Program-made: the position numbers and the translations under genes
Source: Methanofollis liminatans DSM 4140
Lineage (GTDB): Archaea; Halobacteriota; Methanomicrobia; Methanomicrobiales; Methanofollaceae
Direction: 5' to 3'
Length of the DNA: 64,000 bases
Assembly (NCBI RefSeq): GCF_000275865.1
Contig: NZ_CM001555.1
Location: 1,515,099-1,579,098 of the forward strand
The notes under the pieces: generated by a model
Told to the model about the DNA's origin: nothing
Databases searched by the model: none
Seen by the model: the letters and a program-made list of their open reading frames with translations, nothing else
In this document: piece after piece, positions 7,830 through 17,012 of the stretch
Layout: every line of letters begins with the position of its first letter
Position numbering within the stretch: position 1 is the first letter of the stretch

Positions 7830-10800
7830 TTTTTCTCCATTCGTCAATATCGGCAAGGGACATCGCAGGGATCGCCCCTCCCTGCACCTCGCTGCCGCTT
7901 CCCATCGAGTCCTCCATCCAGCCTTCCGCCTCCAGATATGCCTCTTTCAGCCCGTCGATCACGTCGTCGTCAGGCTTCCAGAGGCCGCGCCCGTAGGCCT
8001 CAAGAAGCCGCCGCCCGATCTCTTCGAATGCCCAGGGGTTCTCTTCCTCAAAAAACTGTTTCATACCGGGATCGAGGACAAACGTGCGCGTGATCTCGTC
8101 GAAGATCCGGTCATCGACCTCGCCGGTCGTCGCCTCCCATCCATAGACGGTGCCGACACGGCGGGCGATATCGCCGGCACCCTTGTAGCCGTGGCGTTGC
8201 ATTCCCTCGATCCACTTCGGGTTGAGGAGTTTTGTCCTGGTGACCCGCCTCACCTCGTCGGCCAGGCTCCGGATCGCCACGCGATCGGCATCGCGGGTAT
8301 CGCCGTAGTAGGCCGGGACGTCCCTCCCGCCGATGGCTCGGGCCGCCGCGGTCAGGCCCCCATGCGTCCCGAAGTAACAGCAGCAGCCGAGGAGATCGTA
8401 TTCGTCCGTTGCGGTCTTGTTGAAGGTCATGGCGACAGAGGAGAGCTGGCTGGAGAGCCCATCCTCGGAAGAGGCGCCGTAGCGCCCCCTGCCGTAGGCA
8501 TAGCCGTTCCACCGCAGGAAGACGTCTGCAATCTCGGCCTCGTCCTTCCACGCCGATGCGTAGACCGCAAGGGAGACGCCGTTGCCATAGGTTCCGGGCC
8601 TGCTCCCGAAGATCCGGTCGGTGCTCCCTGACGCACGGGTATGCTTGCGCACGTAGTTCACCTCCTCAGGTTCGTTGAGGGCGGCGACCGCACGGACGGC
8701 GTCGTCGATCAATTCGATGCAGGAGTAGAAGTTGTCCCGCAGGATCCCACTCGTCCTGATCGTCACGTCGATGCGCGGCCGGCCCAGGTCCTCGACCGGG
8801 ACGATCCTGAAGGACCGCACCCTCCCCTCCAGCCAGACCGGTTCGCACCCGATCAGGGCGAGCACCTGGGCGCACTGCTCACCGTCCGCCCACATGATGT
8901 CAGAGGCCATCCAGTACATGGCGACGTTCTCGGGGTATGCCCCCTCCTCGTCGAGGTAGCGGGAGAGGAGAAGGTCGGCAAGCCTCGAACCCACCCGCCA
9001 TGCCGCCGGGGTGGGAACACGGAAGGGGTCGAGGGAGTAGAAGTTCCGGCCGGTTGGCAGGACCTCAGGTTTTCCCCGCGTGACAAGACCCGAGGGTCCG
9101 GGGCTGACGAAACCGCCGTCCAGTCCGTGGAGGAGGCTCCTGATCTCGTCGGACGCATCGATCCGCGCCGAGAGATCGCAGACCGTCTCCACCACCGCAT
9201 CCAGAGAAATATCAGAATCGTTCAACCGTTCGCCAAGCGCTCGATGCGCCGCCTCAAGGGGCGCGCACCCCTCGAGGAGGGCATTGACGAAGGCGTCAGC
9301 AGATGCCTCCATCTCCCGGCGAAGAGCGGCATCGGCGGTGTCTGGATCGACGCCGGCCATCCTGCAGAGCGTCTTCACGAGATCGCCGCTGTGGCGCATG
9401 ATCGCGGCGATGTACGACGCCTTTTCCCTCCCTGCCGGCATCTCGCCGAAGATGTGCATCCCGTCCGGGATCCTGGTCTCATAGGTGACCGTCAGGAGGT
9501 CTTCGGCTGCGGCGACGACATCCTCAAAGGGGCGGTCTCCCATCTCCCCGCCAGAACACCCGATCTCTTCGGCCAGGCCTGAAGAGGCGATCAGGTCCCT
9601 GATCGTATGGGTGAGGGCATGGGCGCGGGCGCCGTCGCTCCCCTCAGCCCGGCGGTAATCGGCGATCTGCATCTCCAGTTCTTTCAACGGCCCGTAGAGC
9701 CCGCTCTCCACCATCGCCGCCTGGGCATGATCGACGAGGGTGGCGCAGGCCCGCCTCTTCGCGGCCGTACCTTCGGGCGGGTTATCGGCGTTGTAGATGT
9801 AGAGGTGCGGCACCCGCCCGATGGCGATGTCGGGATAGCACGAGCCCGAGGGGGCGGCACTCTTTCCAGGCAGGAACTCGAGGTTGCCATGGGTGCCGAC
9901 GTGGACGATGGCGTCGGCGCCGAACTCGTCTTCGAGCCAGCGGTAGGTGGCGAGATACTGGTGGGTGGGCGGGATCTCGGGGTCGTGCAGGATGCGGCAG
10001 ACCGTGCCGTCGCACCGGCTCCCGGCACAGCCGCGCTTTGGCTGGACGCAGACGACGGCGTTTCCAAAACGCACGCCGGTGACCACGATCCGCCCCTCGT
10101 AGACCATAGCGGGGGGCACGCCCTCTTTCCCGCCGGGCGGTTCGCCCCACGCATCGTTGACCGCCTGCCTGACGTCGTCCGGCAGGGTGGAAAACCAGCG
10201 CATGTACCGCTCCACCTCGATCAGGTCGAGCGCACCCCCCTTCTCCACGATCTCGCCGACGGCCGTCCACCTGAACTCGGCGATCGCCTTGCGGTCGAGG
10301 ATCGTCCTGATCAGGTCTTCTCCATCGGCAGGAGGAATGACCGCATACCCGGCGGCGGCCATCACCCTGAGGAGGCGCGCCACGCTCTCCAGGGTATCGA
10401 GATGGGCGCCGGCCCCGACCCCTCCTTCGACCGATGCGCAGGGCTTGTTGTGGAGGATGAACGCCACCTTCCGTTCAGACGCCGGCGTGTTCCTGAGCCG
10501 CATCCAGGCCCTGAGGCGGTCAGCCACGCGCCTGACCCGCTCAGGGATGGAGCGGTGGACGCCCGTATCCCCGGCCACGGCAACCCCGACCGGGAGCATC
10601 TCGATCATCCCCTGGAACTCGGGGAGGGCGACGCACCACCCGATCTCGTCGCTTTCCATGCCCTCCCTGGACGAACGCCATTCTTCCTCGGTGGTGTGGT
10701 ACAGCACCAGGGGGTGGACGACCGGACAGTCGAGCCGGGAGAGTTGCTCCCGGTAGGCGTCGGCATCAGAGGCATGGATGAACGATCTGGACTCGACAAG

Positions 10801-11499
10801 GGCATCGATGCCGTCGCCAAAATACAGGTCTATGACCGCCGCCGAGGAGAGGGCGCCGGTCTCCAGGTCGCCGGTGCCGAAGCATAAGACCGGTATGACG
10901 TCGCAGTCCCGCTCGAACTCCCGGATCAGGGCGTCGACCACGGCCATATCCCCTGTGAGCCATGCGGTTCTTGAGAAGAGGAGGCCTACCGACCGGGGAT
11001 GCCGGCGCGGCCGCCAGGCGCGGTACTCGCCTGCAGACGTGAACGGGGCCGGGGCGTCCGGGTGGTAGATCCCCTCCCAGAGAGTCAGTTGTGGCAGGCA
11101 ATAGGGACAGTCGATGCCGAGGAGCTCGTGCACGGCATATGCGAGCATGTTCCTGATATTCTCCCGCCCGCCGAAGAGATAGTAGGCGTTCAGGGTGGCG
11201 ACGACGCCGAGCGGTGCGGTCGAGGCGTCCCAGAAGGCGTCGTTGTAGCCGAAGGTCGCCACAGGCGTCCCGGCGGCGATCCCCTCCATCACCTCGTCCC
11301 ACCAGGGCTCGCTCGAAGGGTGGACGAGGACGAGGTCGGCACGGCCAAGTGCACCCCGGCATTCCTCTCTCAACGACGCATCTCCCTTGAGATCATGAAC
11401 GGCCCATCCCCTCAGCTCCAGTCCGAGTTCAGCTGCTGCCTCCTGAAAGAGAGGGAGTTCGTTCCCCCATGCCATTACCGCAACCGTACTATTCGTCAT
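7816..11499 (-). CDS. cobN: CobN-type cobaltochelatase large subunit
   Basis: 1227 residues, the usual length of CobN/ChlH-family subunits, with the conserved motif [14 protein letters not shown] near residue 540 and the long C-terminal region ending in the [20 protein letters not shown] and [22 protein letters not shown] blocks. The family binds the tetrapyrrole and metal and works with the ChlI/D ATPase encoded immediately downstream. In the aerobic pathway CobN acts on hydrogenobyrinate diamide. Methanogens make cobalamin anaerobically with early cobalt insertion, so the actual role of this archaeal homologue is open (F430-, Co- or recycling-related). ATG at 11499; the upstream region at 11500-11640 contains an AT-rich stretch suitable for a promoter. 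Confidence 0.92.
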   Translation of the reverse strand: MTNSTVAVMAWGNELPLFQEAAAELGLELRGWAVHDLKGDASLREECRGALGRADLVLVHPSSEPWWDEVMEGIAAGTPVATFGYNDAFWDASTAPLGVVATLNAYYLFGGRENIRNMLAYAVHELLGIDCPYCLPQLTLWEGIYHPDAPAPFTSAGEYRAWRPRRHPRSVGLLFSRTAWLTGDMAVVDALIREFERDCDVIPVLCFGTGDLETGALSSAAVIDLYFGDGIDALVESRSFIHASDADAYREQLSRLDCPVVHPLVLYHTTEEEWRSSREGMESDEIGWCVALPEFQGMIEMLPVGVAVAGDTGVHRSIPERVRRVADRLRAWMRLRNTPASERKVAFILHNKPCASVEGGVGAGAHLDTLESVARLLRVMAAAGYAVIPPADGEDLIRTILDRKAIAEFRWTAVGEIVEKGGALDLIEVERYMRWFSTLPDDVRQAVNDAWGEPPGGKEGVPPAMVYEGRIVVTGVRFGNAVVCVQPKRGCAGSRCDGTVCRILHDPEIPPTHQYLATYRWLEDEFGADAIVHVGTHGNLEFLPGKSAAPSGSCYPDIAIGRVPHLYIYNADNPPEGTAAKRRACATLVDHAQAAMVESGLYGPLKELEMQIADYRRAEGSDGARAHALTHTIRDLIASSGLAEEIGCSGGEMGDRPFEDVVAAAEDLLTVTYETRIPDGMHIFGEMPAGREKASYIAAIMRHSGDLVKTLCRMAGVDPDTADAALRREMEASADAFVNALLEGCAPLEAAHRALGERLNDSDISLDAVVETVCDLSARIDASDEIRSLLHGLDGGFVSPGPSGLVTRGKPEVLPTGRNFYSLDPFRVPTPAAWRVGSRLADLLLSRYLDEEGAYPENVAMYWMASDIMWADGEQCAQVLALIGCEPVWLEGRVRSFRIVPVEDLGRPRIDVTIRTSGILRDNFYSCIELIDDAVRAVAALNEPEEVNYVRKHTRASGSTDRIFGSRPGTYGNGVSLAVYASAWKDEAEIADVFLRWNGYAYGRGRYGASSEDGLSSQLSSVAMTFNKTATDEYDLLGCCCYFGTHGGLTAAARAIGGRDVPAYYGDTRDADRVAIRSLADEVRRVTRTKLLNPKWIEGMQRHGYKGAGDIARRVGTVYGWEATTGEVDDRIFDEITRTFVLDPGMKQFFEEENPWAFEEIGRRLLEAYGRGLWKPDDDVIDGLKEAYLEAEGWMEDSMGSGSEVQGGAIPAMSLADIDEWRKNDRK

Positions 11500-11703
11500 A
11501 ATCTGATCTCACGCAGATCCGCTGCACCAGCGACGCCGCCTGCATGGGCACAGGATCATACTAAAAATGGTTCAATATGTTAAATGTGTTACCAATTTTA
11601 AAAAAGTATTACTGGCCGGGCTTGAAAATCACACGACGAGAGGGGGGGCAACAACGCCCTCAGATCAGGTTCGAAAAAATATGAGCGGCCATGACCCGAC
11701 ACC
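11500..11703. promoter_or_regulatory. Intergenic region upstream of cobN
   Basis: 204 bp between two leftward genes. The part at about 11556-11625 is AT-rich and, read on the minus strand, contains TTTTTTAAAATTGG and AACATATTGAAC, plausible TATA-type elements for cobN. About 55 bp of GC-rich leader follow before the cobN ATG. I looked for the conserved core of a cobalamin riboswitch (B12 box) and did not find a convincing match. No gene seen. Confidence 0.4.
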
Positions 11704-13149
11704 TCATAGATCGAACCGGCACACCGTATCCCGGTCAGGCAGGACGGTGACGTCATCGCGAGTCTGCGAAGTACCCCCGAAGATTACTTTCAGATCATAG
11801 GTGCCGATCCGCATGTACCTGAAGGTATGCGGGGTCACCTCGCCGGTATCCTTCCCGTGCAGATAGATCATCGCACCTTCTGATTTGCTGGTGATGGTCA
11901 GGGATCCGTACGGGTAACTCTCCAGGACAAAGGAGAGGGCGGCGTCTTCGAGAGGGGTGAGATCGTCTGTGAGGAGAACCCGCTGCTCGGTGGAGATGTA
12001 ACCAGGAGAGGATACGGAGATCAGATGCGGACCGTCCGAGAGGTGTTCAATCGTGTAGGGCGTCGCATACCCGGTGTCGAAACCGTCGACAGAGATCCCG
12101 GCGCCTGCGGGGCTGGATGTCACCCTGACCGAGGCGGTAGCCGGGGCCGGATCGCCGAGCACATATTCGGCCCCGCCGTCGATAAAGTCAGATACCAGGA
12201 AGGAGTAGTAACCGCCATCGTCACGGACAGAGACAAACGAGGAGACACCCGAGATCTCGACCGTCGCCGGAATCTTCTGATCGAGGCGCTTCCCATTCAC
12301 CGACACCTCGGCCTTATCAAATCTTTCGGACTTCAGAGTCACCGAACGGGGATAGCACTGTTCCTGGTTGAACACGACGCCGGTCACAAGACCAGATTCG
12401 ACAAGGCATTTTTTCGTCGAAACGGAAAAGTCAACCCAGCCGTTCTTCACGCTCACCGTATGGACACCGGGTTTGATGCCGGAGACGACATGGGGCGTCT
12501 TCCACTGGAGCGTCTTGCCGTCGATCACGATCGTCGCACCGTCGGGCTTTGAGTCGACGAAGATACTTCCGGTGCCGTCATAGGTCTCGATCTCAACAAG
12601 ACCCTCAGAGAGCGTGTGCGATCCGGTCGAGAGATCGACCGTGAGGGTCTGTTCGCCTGAGAGGGAAAGGGGCTTATCAAAGCGGGCAGACGATCCGTCA
12701 GGAGAGAGAGAAACGGTGTGGATACCTGAAGACAGAGCGGAAAAGGTTGCGGGTGTCGTCCTCCCGGTGTATTCACCGTCGAGGGAGATCAGGGCGCCAG
12801 AGGGTTCTGAGAGAACGGCCAGATCCGCGGTTTTGGAGGATGAGTCATCTTCACCGTCTGTCTGGACAGGATCGGCCTCGGGAGACAGGGGGTCTTCAGG
12901 CGTCAGGAGCGCCTCTTCCGGTTCTGCCGGCATCTCTTCGACCTGAGCGCCGAAAATACCGAAAATTCCCGACCACAGGGATGCTATCCAGTTGTCCCCG
13001 CCAGAGGAAGCCTGTAGTTCTGGGGAGACGTTGCCCCCAATCGTCTCGCCGGATCCGGCAGCGACGCCAGGGACCAGGAGGAAGATCAGCAGAATACCTA
13101 TGACCGGAAAAAAGAGGCGATCGCAGAGGCCATGTACATAGTTCATCAT
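11704..13149 (-). CDS. Secreted PEGA-domain surface protein
   Basis: About 481 residues. A signal/anchor helix (LFFPVIGILLIFLLVPGVAAGSG) is followed by an acidic Pro/Glu/Asp-rich stalk (about residues 75-105) and four PEGA-type beta repeats. Their diagnostic patterns are EPSGALISLDGEYTGRTTPA, KPDGATIVIDGKTLQWKTPH, SPAGAGISVDGFDTGYATPY and KSEGAMIYLHGKDTGEVTPH. PEGA domains are S-layer-associated carbohydrate- or protein-binding modules in archaea. ATG at 13149 is chosen because a GGAGATGAT site precedes it; longer in-frame forms extend through the promoter. Its location between cobalamin genes appears incidental. Confidence 0.88.
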   Translation of the reverse strand: MMNYVHGLCDRLFFPVIGILLIFLLVPGVAAGSGETIGGNVSPELQASSGGDNWIASLWSGIFGIFGAQVEEMPAEPEEALLTPEDPLSPEADPVQTDGEDDSSSKTADLAVLSEPSGALISLDGEYTGRTTPATFSALSSGIHTVSLSPDGSSARFDKPLSLSGEQTLTVDLSTGSHTLSEGLVEIETYDGTGSIFVDSKPDGATIVIDGKTLQWKTPHVVSGIKPGVHTVSVKNGWVDFSVSTKKCLVESGLVTGVVFNQEQCYPRSVTLKSERFDKAEVSVNGKRLDQKIPATVEISGVSSFVSVRDDGGYYSFLVSDFIDGGAEYVLGDPAPATASVRVTSSPAGAGISVDGFDTGYATPYTIEHLSDGPHLISVSSPGYISTEQRVLLTDDLTPLEDAALSFVLESYPYGSLTITSKSEGAMIYLHGKDTGEVTPHTFRYMRIGTYDLKVIFGGTSQTRDDVTVLPDRDTVCRFDL

Positions 13150-13204
13150 ATCATCTCCGTGTGATGGAATGGTCTTTTTTTGCATCTTTGAAGGATGTGC
13201 CAAC

Positions 13205-13230
13205 AGTATTATTACTAATATATAAATTAT
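13205..13230 (-). promoter_or_regulatory. Probable TATA-box promoter of the PEGA protein gene
   Basis: On the minus strand an AT-rich block reads GGGATAATTTATATATTAG, a good archaeal TATA element with a purine-rich BRE-like stretch (GGGAAAAATATATGG) just upstream. It lies about 65-75 bp before the ATG at 13149, implying a leader of roughly 40 nt that contains the GGAGATGAT ribosome-binding site. Confidence 0.55.
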
Positions 13231-13304
13231 CCCATATATTTTTCCCGTGTGAACGGGCAGGGAGACCGGTGCAGAGGAATGGTGTCGGATCATGATCGCA
13301 CCGC

Positions 13305-14255
13305 TCAGAAGACGGCGATCACGATCAGGATCGTGATCACCTTCGCCGCCATGCTCGCCAGATAGGTCTTCGCAACAATGCCGGGCCCCTCTTCGCCGAA
13401 GAGGGAGAGGTAGAGGGGCACAGAGTACTTGAGGTAGATCATCGTGATCACCACCATCGAGCCGGCGATCAGGGTGATCAGCGCCTGCTCAGTCGAAAGG
13501 ACACCGGCCGCCATGAGCGATCCCACCACGGCATAGCCTGCCGAGAAATGGAGGGCCTGCGCAACGATCGCCGCAATGCTCTCACCGGGAACACCGATGA
13601 GCCCGAGGACCGGCGCAACCAGAGCGGCGACCAGATCTACCACGCCCAGGGCATAGAGAGCGAAGAACAGAAGCGTGGCGACGACGGTGATCGGGACGAT
13701 GCGTTTGAGGGAGGAAACGGCCTTTAAACCCCCTGCCCTGAGGGTCCGGCGGTCGAAGTTGATCCGGGACGGTTCTCCCTCTTCTCGAAGAGCGCCTGGA
13801 GTTTTCCCCCTGAACACTTTGAGCCATATTACCGCTCCGGCAGTCTGGATGAGAGTGGAAAGAAGGTTCAGGCCCGTATAGATCCCGCCGATCACCGGAC
13901 CGAGAAGAACGATTGCAGTCGGGAGCTGGACCCGGAAGAGCGATTCACCAAGGACGGCCGGAAAGGTGCCCATCAGGAGCGTCGGGACCACCTCGTCCCG
14001 CCCGACGCGGCCGTCGTGATAGAAGGCGGCGAGCATGGATTTTCCGGCGGTGGCGTCGGCGATCATGGCGACGAGGGCGAGGGACGAGCCGGAGGAGATC
14101 CCGGATACCCGGGAGATCGGATAGGAGAGGAACCGGAGCCGCGAGATGATCCCGGTCTCGGTGATGACATTTGCAAGGACGACCCCGATGGTGATCAGGC
14201 CGACCGCTCTCACAAGATAGCCTGCTGCCGCCGTTGCCGAGAGGGCGTCGGTCAT
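13305..14255 (-). CDS. Nucleoside-recognition (Gate) domain membrane protein
   Basis: About 316 residues with eight or so hydrophobic segments. It has two Gate-like halves: the first contains GIISRLRFLSYPISRVSGIS and GKSMLAAFYHDGRVGRDEVVPTLLMG, the second ALHFSAGYAVVGSLMAAGVLS. The Gate/nucleoside-recognition superfamily includes transport-associated and spore-maturation proteins of mostly unknown substrate. ATG at 14255 follows the cbiA stop by one base (TGAGATG), so it is coupled to cbiA. The placement suggests a role in cobalt, precursor or corrinoid movement, but this is inference only. Confidence 0.85.
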   Translation of the reverse strand: MTDALSATAAAGYLVRAVGLITIGVVLANVITETGIISRLRFLSYPISRVSGISSGSSLALVAMIADATAGKSMLAAFYHDGRVGRDEVVPTLLMGTFPAVLGESLFRVQLPTAIVLLGPVIGGIYTGLNLLSTLIQTAGAVIWLKVFRGKTPGALREEGEPSRINFDRRTLRAGGLKAVSSLKRIVPITVVATLLFFALYALGVVDLVAALVAPVLGLIGVPGESIAAIVAQALHFSAGYAVVGSLMAAGVLSTEQALITLIAGSMVVITMIYLKYSVPLYLSLFGEEGPGIVAKTYLASMAAKVITILIVIAVF

Positions 14256-14256
14256 C

Positions 14257-15579
14257 TCACCGTCCCCGCCGGTAGCGCCCCATCGCCGCCACAAAGGCGT
14301 CGGCGAAGTTACCGGTCAGATAGGCGTGGCTGTAGCCCCCGAGGACGGCGTGCTCAGATAGACCGTCCTTCCCGTCCACGATCCCCTTCCCTCGCCCGAG
14401 GTCCAGGGCGAAGCGGGCATCCGGGGCGGTCTCGACCGAGGAGTAATGGAATTCGTGCCCCCTGAAAGAGAGCCCGGCCGGAAGAAGCGGCGATGCCCCC
14501 GTGCTCCGGGCGTCCACGTAGCCGAGGGCCTGGAAACGCCCGTGCATACCGGCCTCGCCTGGCAGGACGCCGGCCATCCTGAAGTCTCCCTCCCCGCAGG
14601 AGAGGCGTTCGCAGAGGTAGAGGAGGCCGCCGCACTCGGCATAGACCGGCAGTCCGTCCGCGGCGGCCGCCCTGATCTCGCGGGTGCAGGGGGAGCGGGA
14701 GAGCGCCCCGGCATGGAGTTCGGGATAGCCCCCGCCGAGATAGAGGCCGTCGACGTCGGGGAGAGCCTCGGTGAGGGGGGAGAAGGGGACGATTTCTGCC
14801 CCGGCCTGACTGAGGAGGTCGAGGTTGTCCTGGTAATAGAAGCAGAAGGCGGCGTCGAGGGCGACGCCCAGGCGGACCGAAGGCTGCTGCCCCTGCCGCA
14901 CCGGCGCGGGGGCAGCAGGCGGCGACGACGACGCCGATCCTATCAGGGCGTCGAGGTCGCAGTGCTCGGCGCACACCTCCCCGAAGGCGGCCATGCTCGC
15001 CTCGCCGGCCATCGCAAGCCCGAGGTGGCGGCTCCCGACGCTCTTTTCCCGCTCGGTCGGCACCCACCCGAGGGCAGTAATGGAGAGGTATTTTTCGATC
15101 ATCTGCCGGTGCCGCGGGCTCCCGACGCGGTTGAAGATCACCCCGGCAAAGCGGACGGCGGGATCGAAGGCGGTGTAACCGCCGACGAGCGCATGGGCGC
15201 TCCTCGACATCCCCTTGATGTCGGCGACAAGGACAACCGGGGCGCCCAGGATCTTCGCCACATGCGCCGTGCTCCCGGTCTCTTCGCCCTCAAGGCCGTC
15301 GTACATTCCCATCACGCCTTCGACGACGGCGATGTCCGCACCTGCCGAGGCCGAGATGAAGGTCCTGACCACGCCGTCTGTACCCATCATGTAGGGATCG
15401 AGGTTTCTCGACGGGCGGCCGCAGATGGCGGTGTGGTGGGAGGGGTCGATGAAGTCAGGGCCGACCTTGAAGGGCTGGACGACAAGACCCCGCGCCCGCA
15501 GCGCCGCCATGACGCCGCTGGCGATGGTGGTCTTGCCGCAGCCCGAGTGGGTGCCTGCGATGACGATTGCCGGGATCAT
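14257..15579 (-). CDS. cbiA: Cobyrinate a,c-diamide synthase
   Basis: 440 residues. The N-terminal dethiobiotin-synthetase-like ATPase has the P-loop GTHSGCGKTT and VGPDFIDPSHH. The C-terminal class-I-like glutamine amidotransferase domain carries GGGYPELHAGAL and the nucleophile region YAECGGLLYL. It amidates the a and c side chains of cobyrinate using glutamine and ATP. A paralogue, CfbB, does the same on Ni-sirohydrochlorin for F430, and the two are hard to separate by eye; the cobalamin context favours CbiA. ATG at 15579 has no obvious ribosome-binding site. The gene is separated from the cbi operon by repeat array A. Confidence 0.9.
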   Translation of the reverse strand: MIPAIVIAGTHSGCGKTTIASGVMAALRARGLVVQPFKVGPDFIDPSHHTAICGRPSRNLDPYMMGTDGVVRTFISASAGADIAVVEGVMGMYDGLEGEETGSTAHVAKILGAPVVLVADIKGMSRSAHALVGGYTAFDPAVRFAGVIFNRVGSPRHRQMIEKYLSITALGWVPTEREKSVGSRHLGLAMAGEASMAAFGEVCAEHCDLDALIGSASSSPPAAPAPVRQGQQPSVRLGVALDAAFCFYYQDNLDLLSQAGAEIVPFSPLTEALPDVDGLYLGGGYPELHAGALSRSPCTREIRAAAADGLPVYAECGGLLYLCERLSCGEGDFRMAGVLPGEAGMHGRFQALGYVDARSTGASPLLPAGLSFRGHEFHYSSVETAPDARFALDLGRGKGIVDGKDGLSEHAVLGGYSHAYLTGNFADAFVAAMGRYRRGR

Positions 15580-15793
15580 CGGTCGAGTATTGATCGGCAG
15601 GATGGATGAAGATTGGGTTTTCCCGCTCTCTTGAAGCGCTCACCTCCAACGCCGATCGAGAACACGTGACGCTGCACTGGCGAGGGTATCGTAGGTCGTC
15701 CCTTTATCGTGGAACCGGGCGATGAGATGACCTGTAAGAAACCATTCGCCCGGCAGTTTTCGGGATCACATGGGGGATCTGTGCACCGCAAAA
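15580..15793. other. Intergenic stretch between cbiA and repeat array A
   Basis: 214 bp without a supportable gene. It should hold the cbiA promoter if cbiA has its own, but I see only a weak AT-containing stretch around 15705-15715 (CCTTTATCG on the plus strand) and no convincing TATA box on the minus strand. The open frames crossing it continue into the repeats and are judged spurious. Confidence 0.4.
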
Positions 15794-16410
15794 TTGCGAT
15801 TGGTGCGGGGATGGACAAAATACCCCGGCACGCCCACCCATCATTTTTCATCGTTAGATGTTCCTCCCGTCCGTCCCTGCATGTCCAGGGCAATCCACCC
15901 CAACGGGGTGCAACCCCCGGCGCGAGGCGGGTGTTGTGTGCGGGTACGGGAAATCGAGCAGCCCCTTGCCGGGGGGGCCTGCTGTCCCCCGACCCCCCCC
16001 GCCGAGTGTGATTGGGGGCAGGAACCCGTAAAACCGCCCCGCCCTGGCCATCCAGAATTTTTCATCGAGAGGCGCAACGCCCGCCCGTCCTCCGCACATC
16101 CAGGGCAATCGCATGCGGGGGTCCGGGGGTGCAACCCCCGGGCGGTGTCCGCTCCACTCATCAGATCTCTTTCCACATCCTCGCGCTGAGAACATGAGGG
16201 TTCCAGAAACGAGGGTAGACACCACCCGGGGGGCTGGCTGCCCCCCTACCCCCCCGCCGAATGCGATTGGGGCAGGAACCCACAAAACCCTCCGGCACGA
16301 CCATCCTGAATTTTTCATCGAAAGGCTCTCAGCCCTGCCTTTCCCCGCACATCCAGGGGCAATCGTGCGCGGGGGTCCGGGGGTGCAACCCCCGGGCAGA
16401 GGCATCCAGA
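15794..16410 (+). repeat. GC-rich repeat array A (three tandem units)
   Basis: Three imperfect units, about 15794-16005, 16006-16260 and 16261-16410 (the last truncated). Each begins GCGATTGGGGCAGGAACCC-like and continues with CATCCAGAATTTTTCATCGA, a CCAGGGGCAATCG block and a palindromic GGGGGTGCAACCCCC. Unit 2 then carries tail type I (TCCGCTCCACTCATCAGATC … GAGGGTTCCAGAAAC) and unit 1 tail type II (GTGTTGTGTGCGGGTACGGG). Both tails end with a G-run/C-run inverted repeat of the form GGGGGGCTGGCTGCCCCCC and then CGCCGA. Related copies lie at 32882-33350 and 46040-46380. The array runs opposite to the flanking cbi genes. Confidence 0.9.
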
Positions 16411-16439
16411 AATGTGAAGGTTTTTACAGAGCCAGTTTT

Positions 16440-17012
16440 TCAGAGATCACCAGCCACCACGACGAAGAGCCCGCTTTCAGGAACCGGCGGCGCTCCCGCC
16501 GTCCCGAGGGCGATCCGCTCCTGCGGGTAGCCGAGGTCCTCGCAGACGGCGATCCGCACCTCGGGAGGCAGGGCCGCCGCAAGGTCGGGGACCGAGAAGG
16601 CAGGGTCGGCGATGAGAAAGACCACCCGCCCGCGGGAGACCTCCAGGGCGGCGTCGGCGATCGCCGCCGCGTGATCCTTCCCGTGGGCGGTGACGACCGC
16701 GCTCTTCACCAGCGAGATCCCCAGACGGGCGAAGGCAACCTGCATCGAGGAGATGCCCGGGATCACCTCGCCCCCGAGATAACCGAGCCCCGCGAGCATG
16801 GGGTCGCCGGTCGAGAGGACGACCGCATCGTCAGGGAGCGACCGGAGGCGTTTGTAGTCGGTGATCTCGTGCACCGCCGCCCCCTCGCGGATATAGGGGC
16901 GGGCGAGGTCGATGGCGCGATCTGATCCGTAGATGACCGCCGCCCCGGCGATCGCCGCCGCCGCTGCCGCCGTGATCATGCCGGGGCCGCAGCCCACACC
17001 GACGATCTTCAC
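16440..17012 (-). CDS. cbiE: Cobalt-precorrin-7 (C5)-methyltransferase
   Basis: About 190 residues, a tetrapyrrole (SUMT-like) methylase. Visible motifs are VGVGCGPGMIT at the N-terminus, LSTGDPMLAGLG (the GDP loop) and VIPGISSMQVAFARLGIS, which are characteristic of CbiE/CobL-N. It uses SAM to methylate C5 of cobalt-precorrin-7; the companion C15 methylation and decarboxylation is done by CbiT at the other end of the operon. It starts with GTG at 17012, overlapping the cbiD stop by 4 bp (GTGA). It is the last gene of the cbi operon and is followed within 30 bp by repeat array A. Confidence 0.92.
   Translation of the reverse strand: MKIVGVGCGPGMITAAAAAAIAGAAVIYGSDRAIDLARPYIREGAAVHEITDYKRLRSLPDDAVVLSTGDPMLAGLGYLGGEVIPGISSMQVAFARLGISLVKSAVVTAHGKDHAAAIADAALEVSRGRVVFLIADPAFSVPDLAAALPPEVRIAVCEDLGYPQERIALGTAGAPPVPESGLFVVVAGDL

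Noticed and set aside
5935-8631. 898-codon open frame on the plus strand
   Set aside because: Spans the complement of chlI/D and cobN; Ser/Arg/Pro-rich with no domain, while the minus strand encodes clear conserved motifs.
9607-10887. 426-codon open frame antisense to cobN
   Set aside because: Composition is the shadow of the cobN codons; no ribosome-binding site or family sequence.
11500-11703. Possible cobalamin riboswitch upstream of cobN
   Set aside because: No convincing B12-box or conserved riboswitch core; only AT-rich promoter-like sequence and a short GC-rich leader.
15794-16410. CRISPR array
   Set aside because: Units are about 255 bp with internal palindromes and imperfect copies; there are no 25-40 bp direct repeats separated by unique spacers, and no cas genes in the window.
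15770-16925. Small open frames in repeat array A (and in loci B and C) that share peptides such as GVRGCNPR
   Set aside because: Shared peptides follow from shared repeat DNA; frames are open on both strands, starts and stops are not conserved between units, and no ribosome-binding sites are seen.
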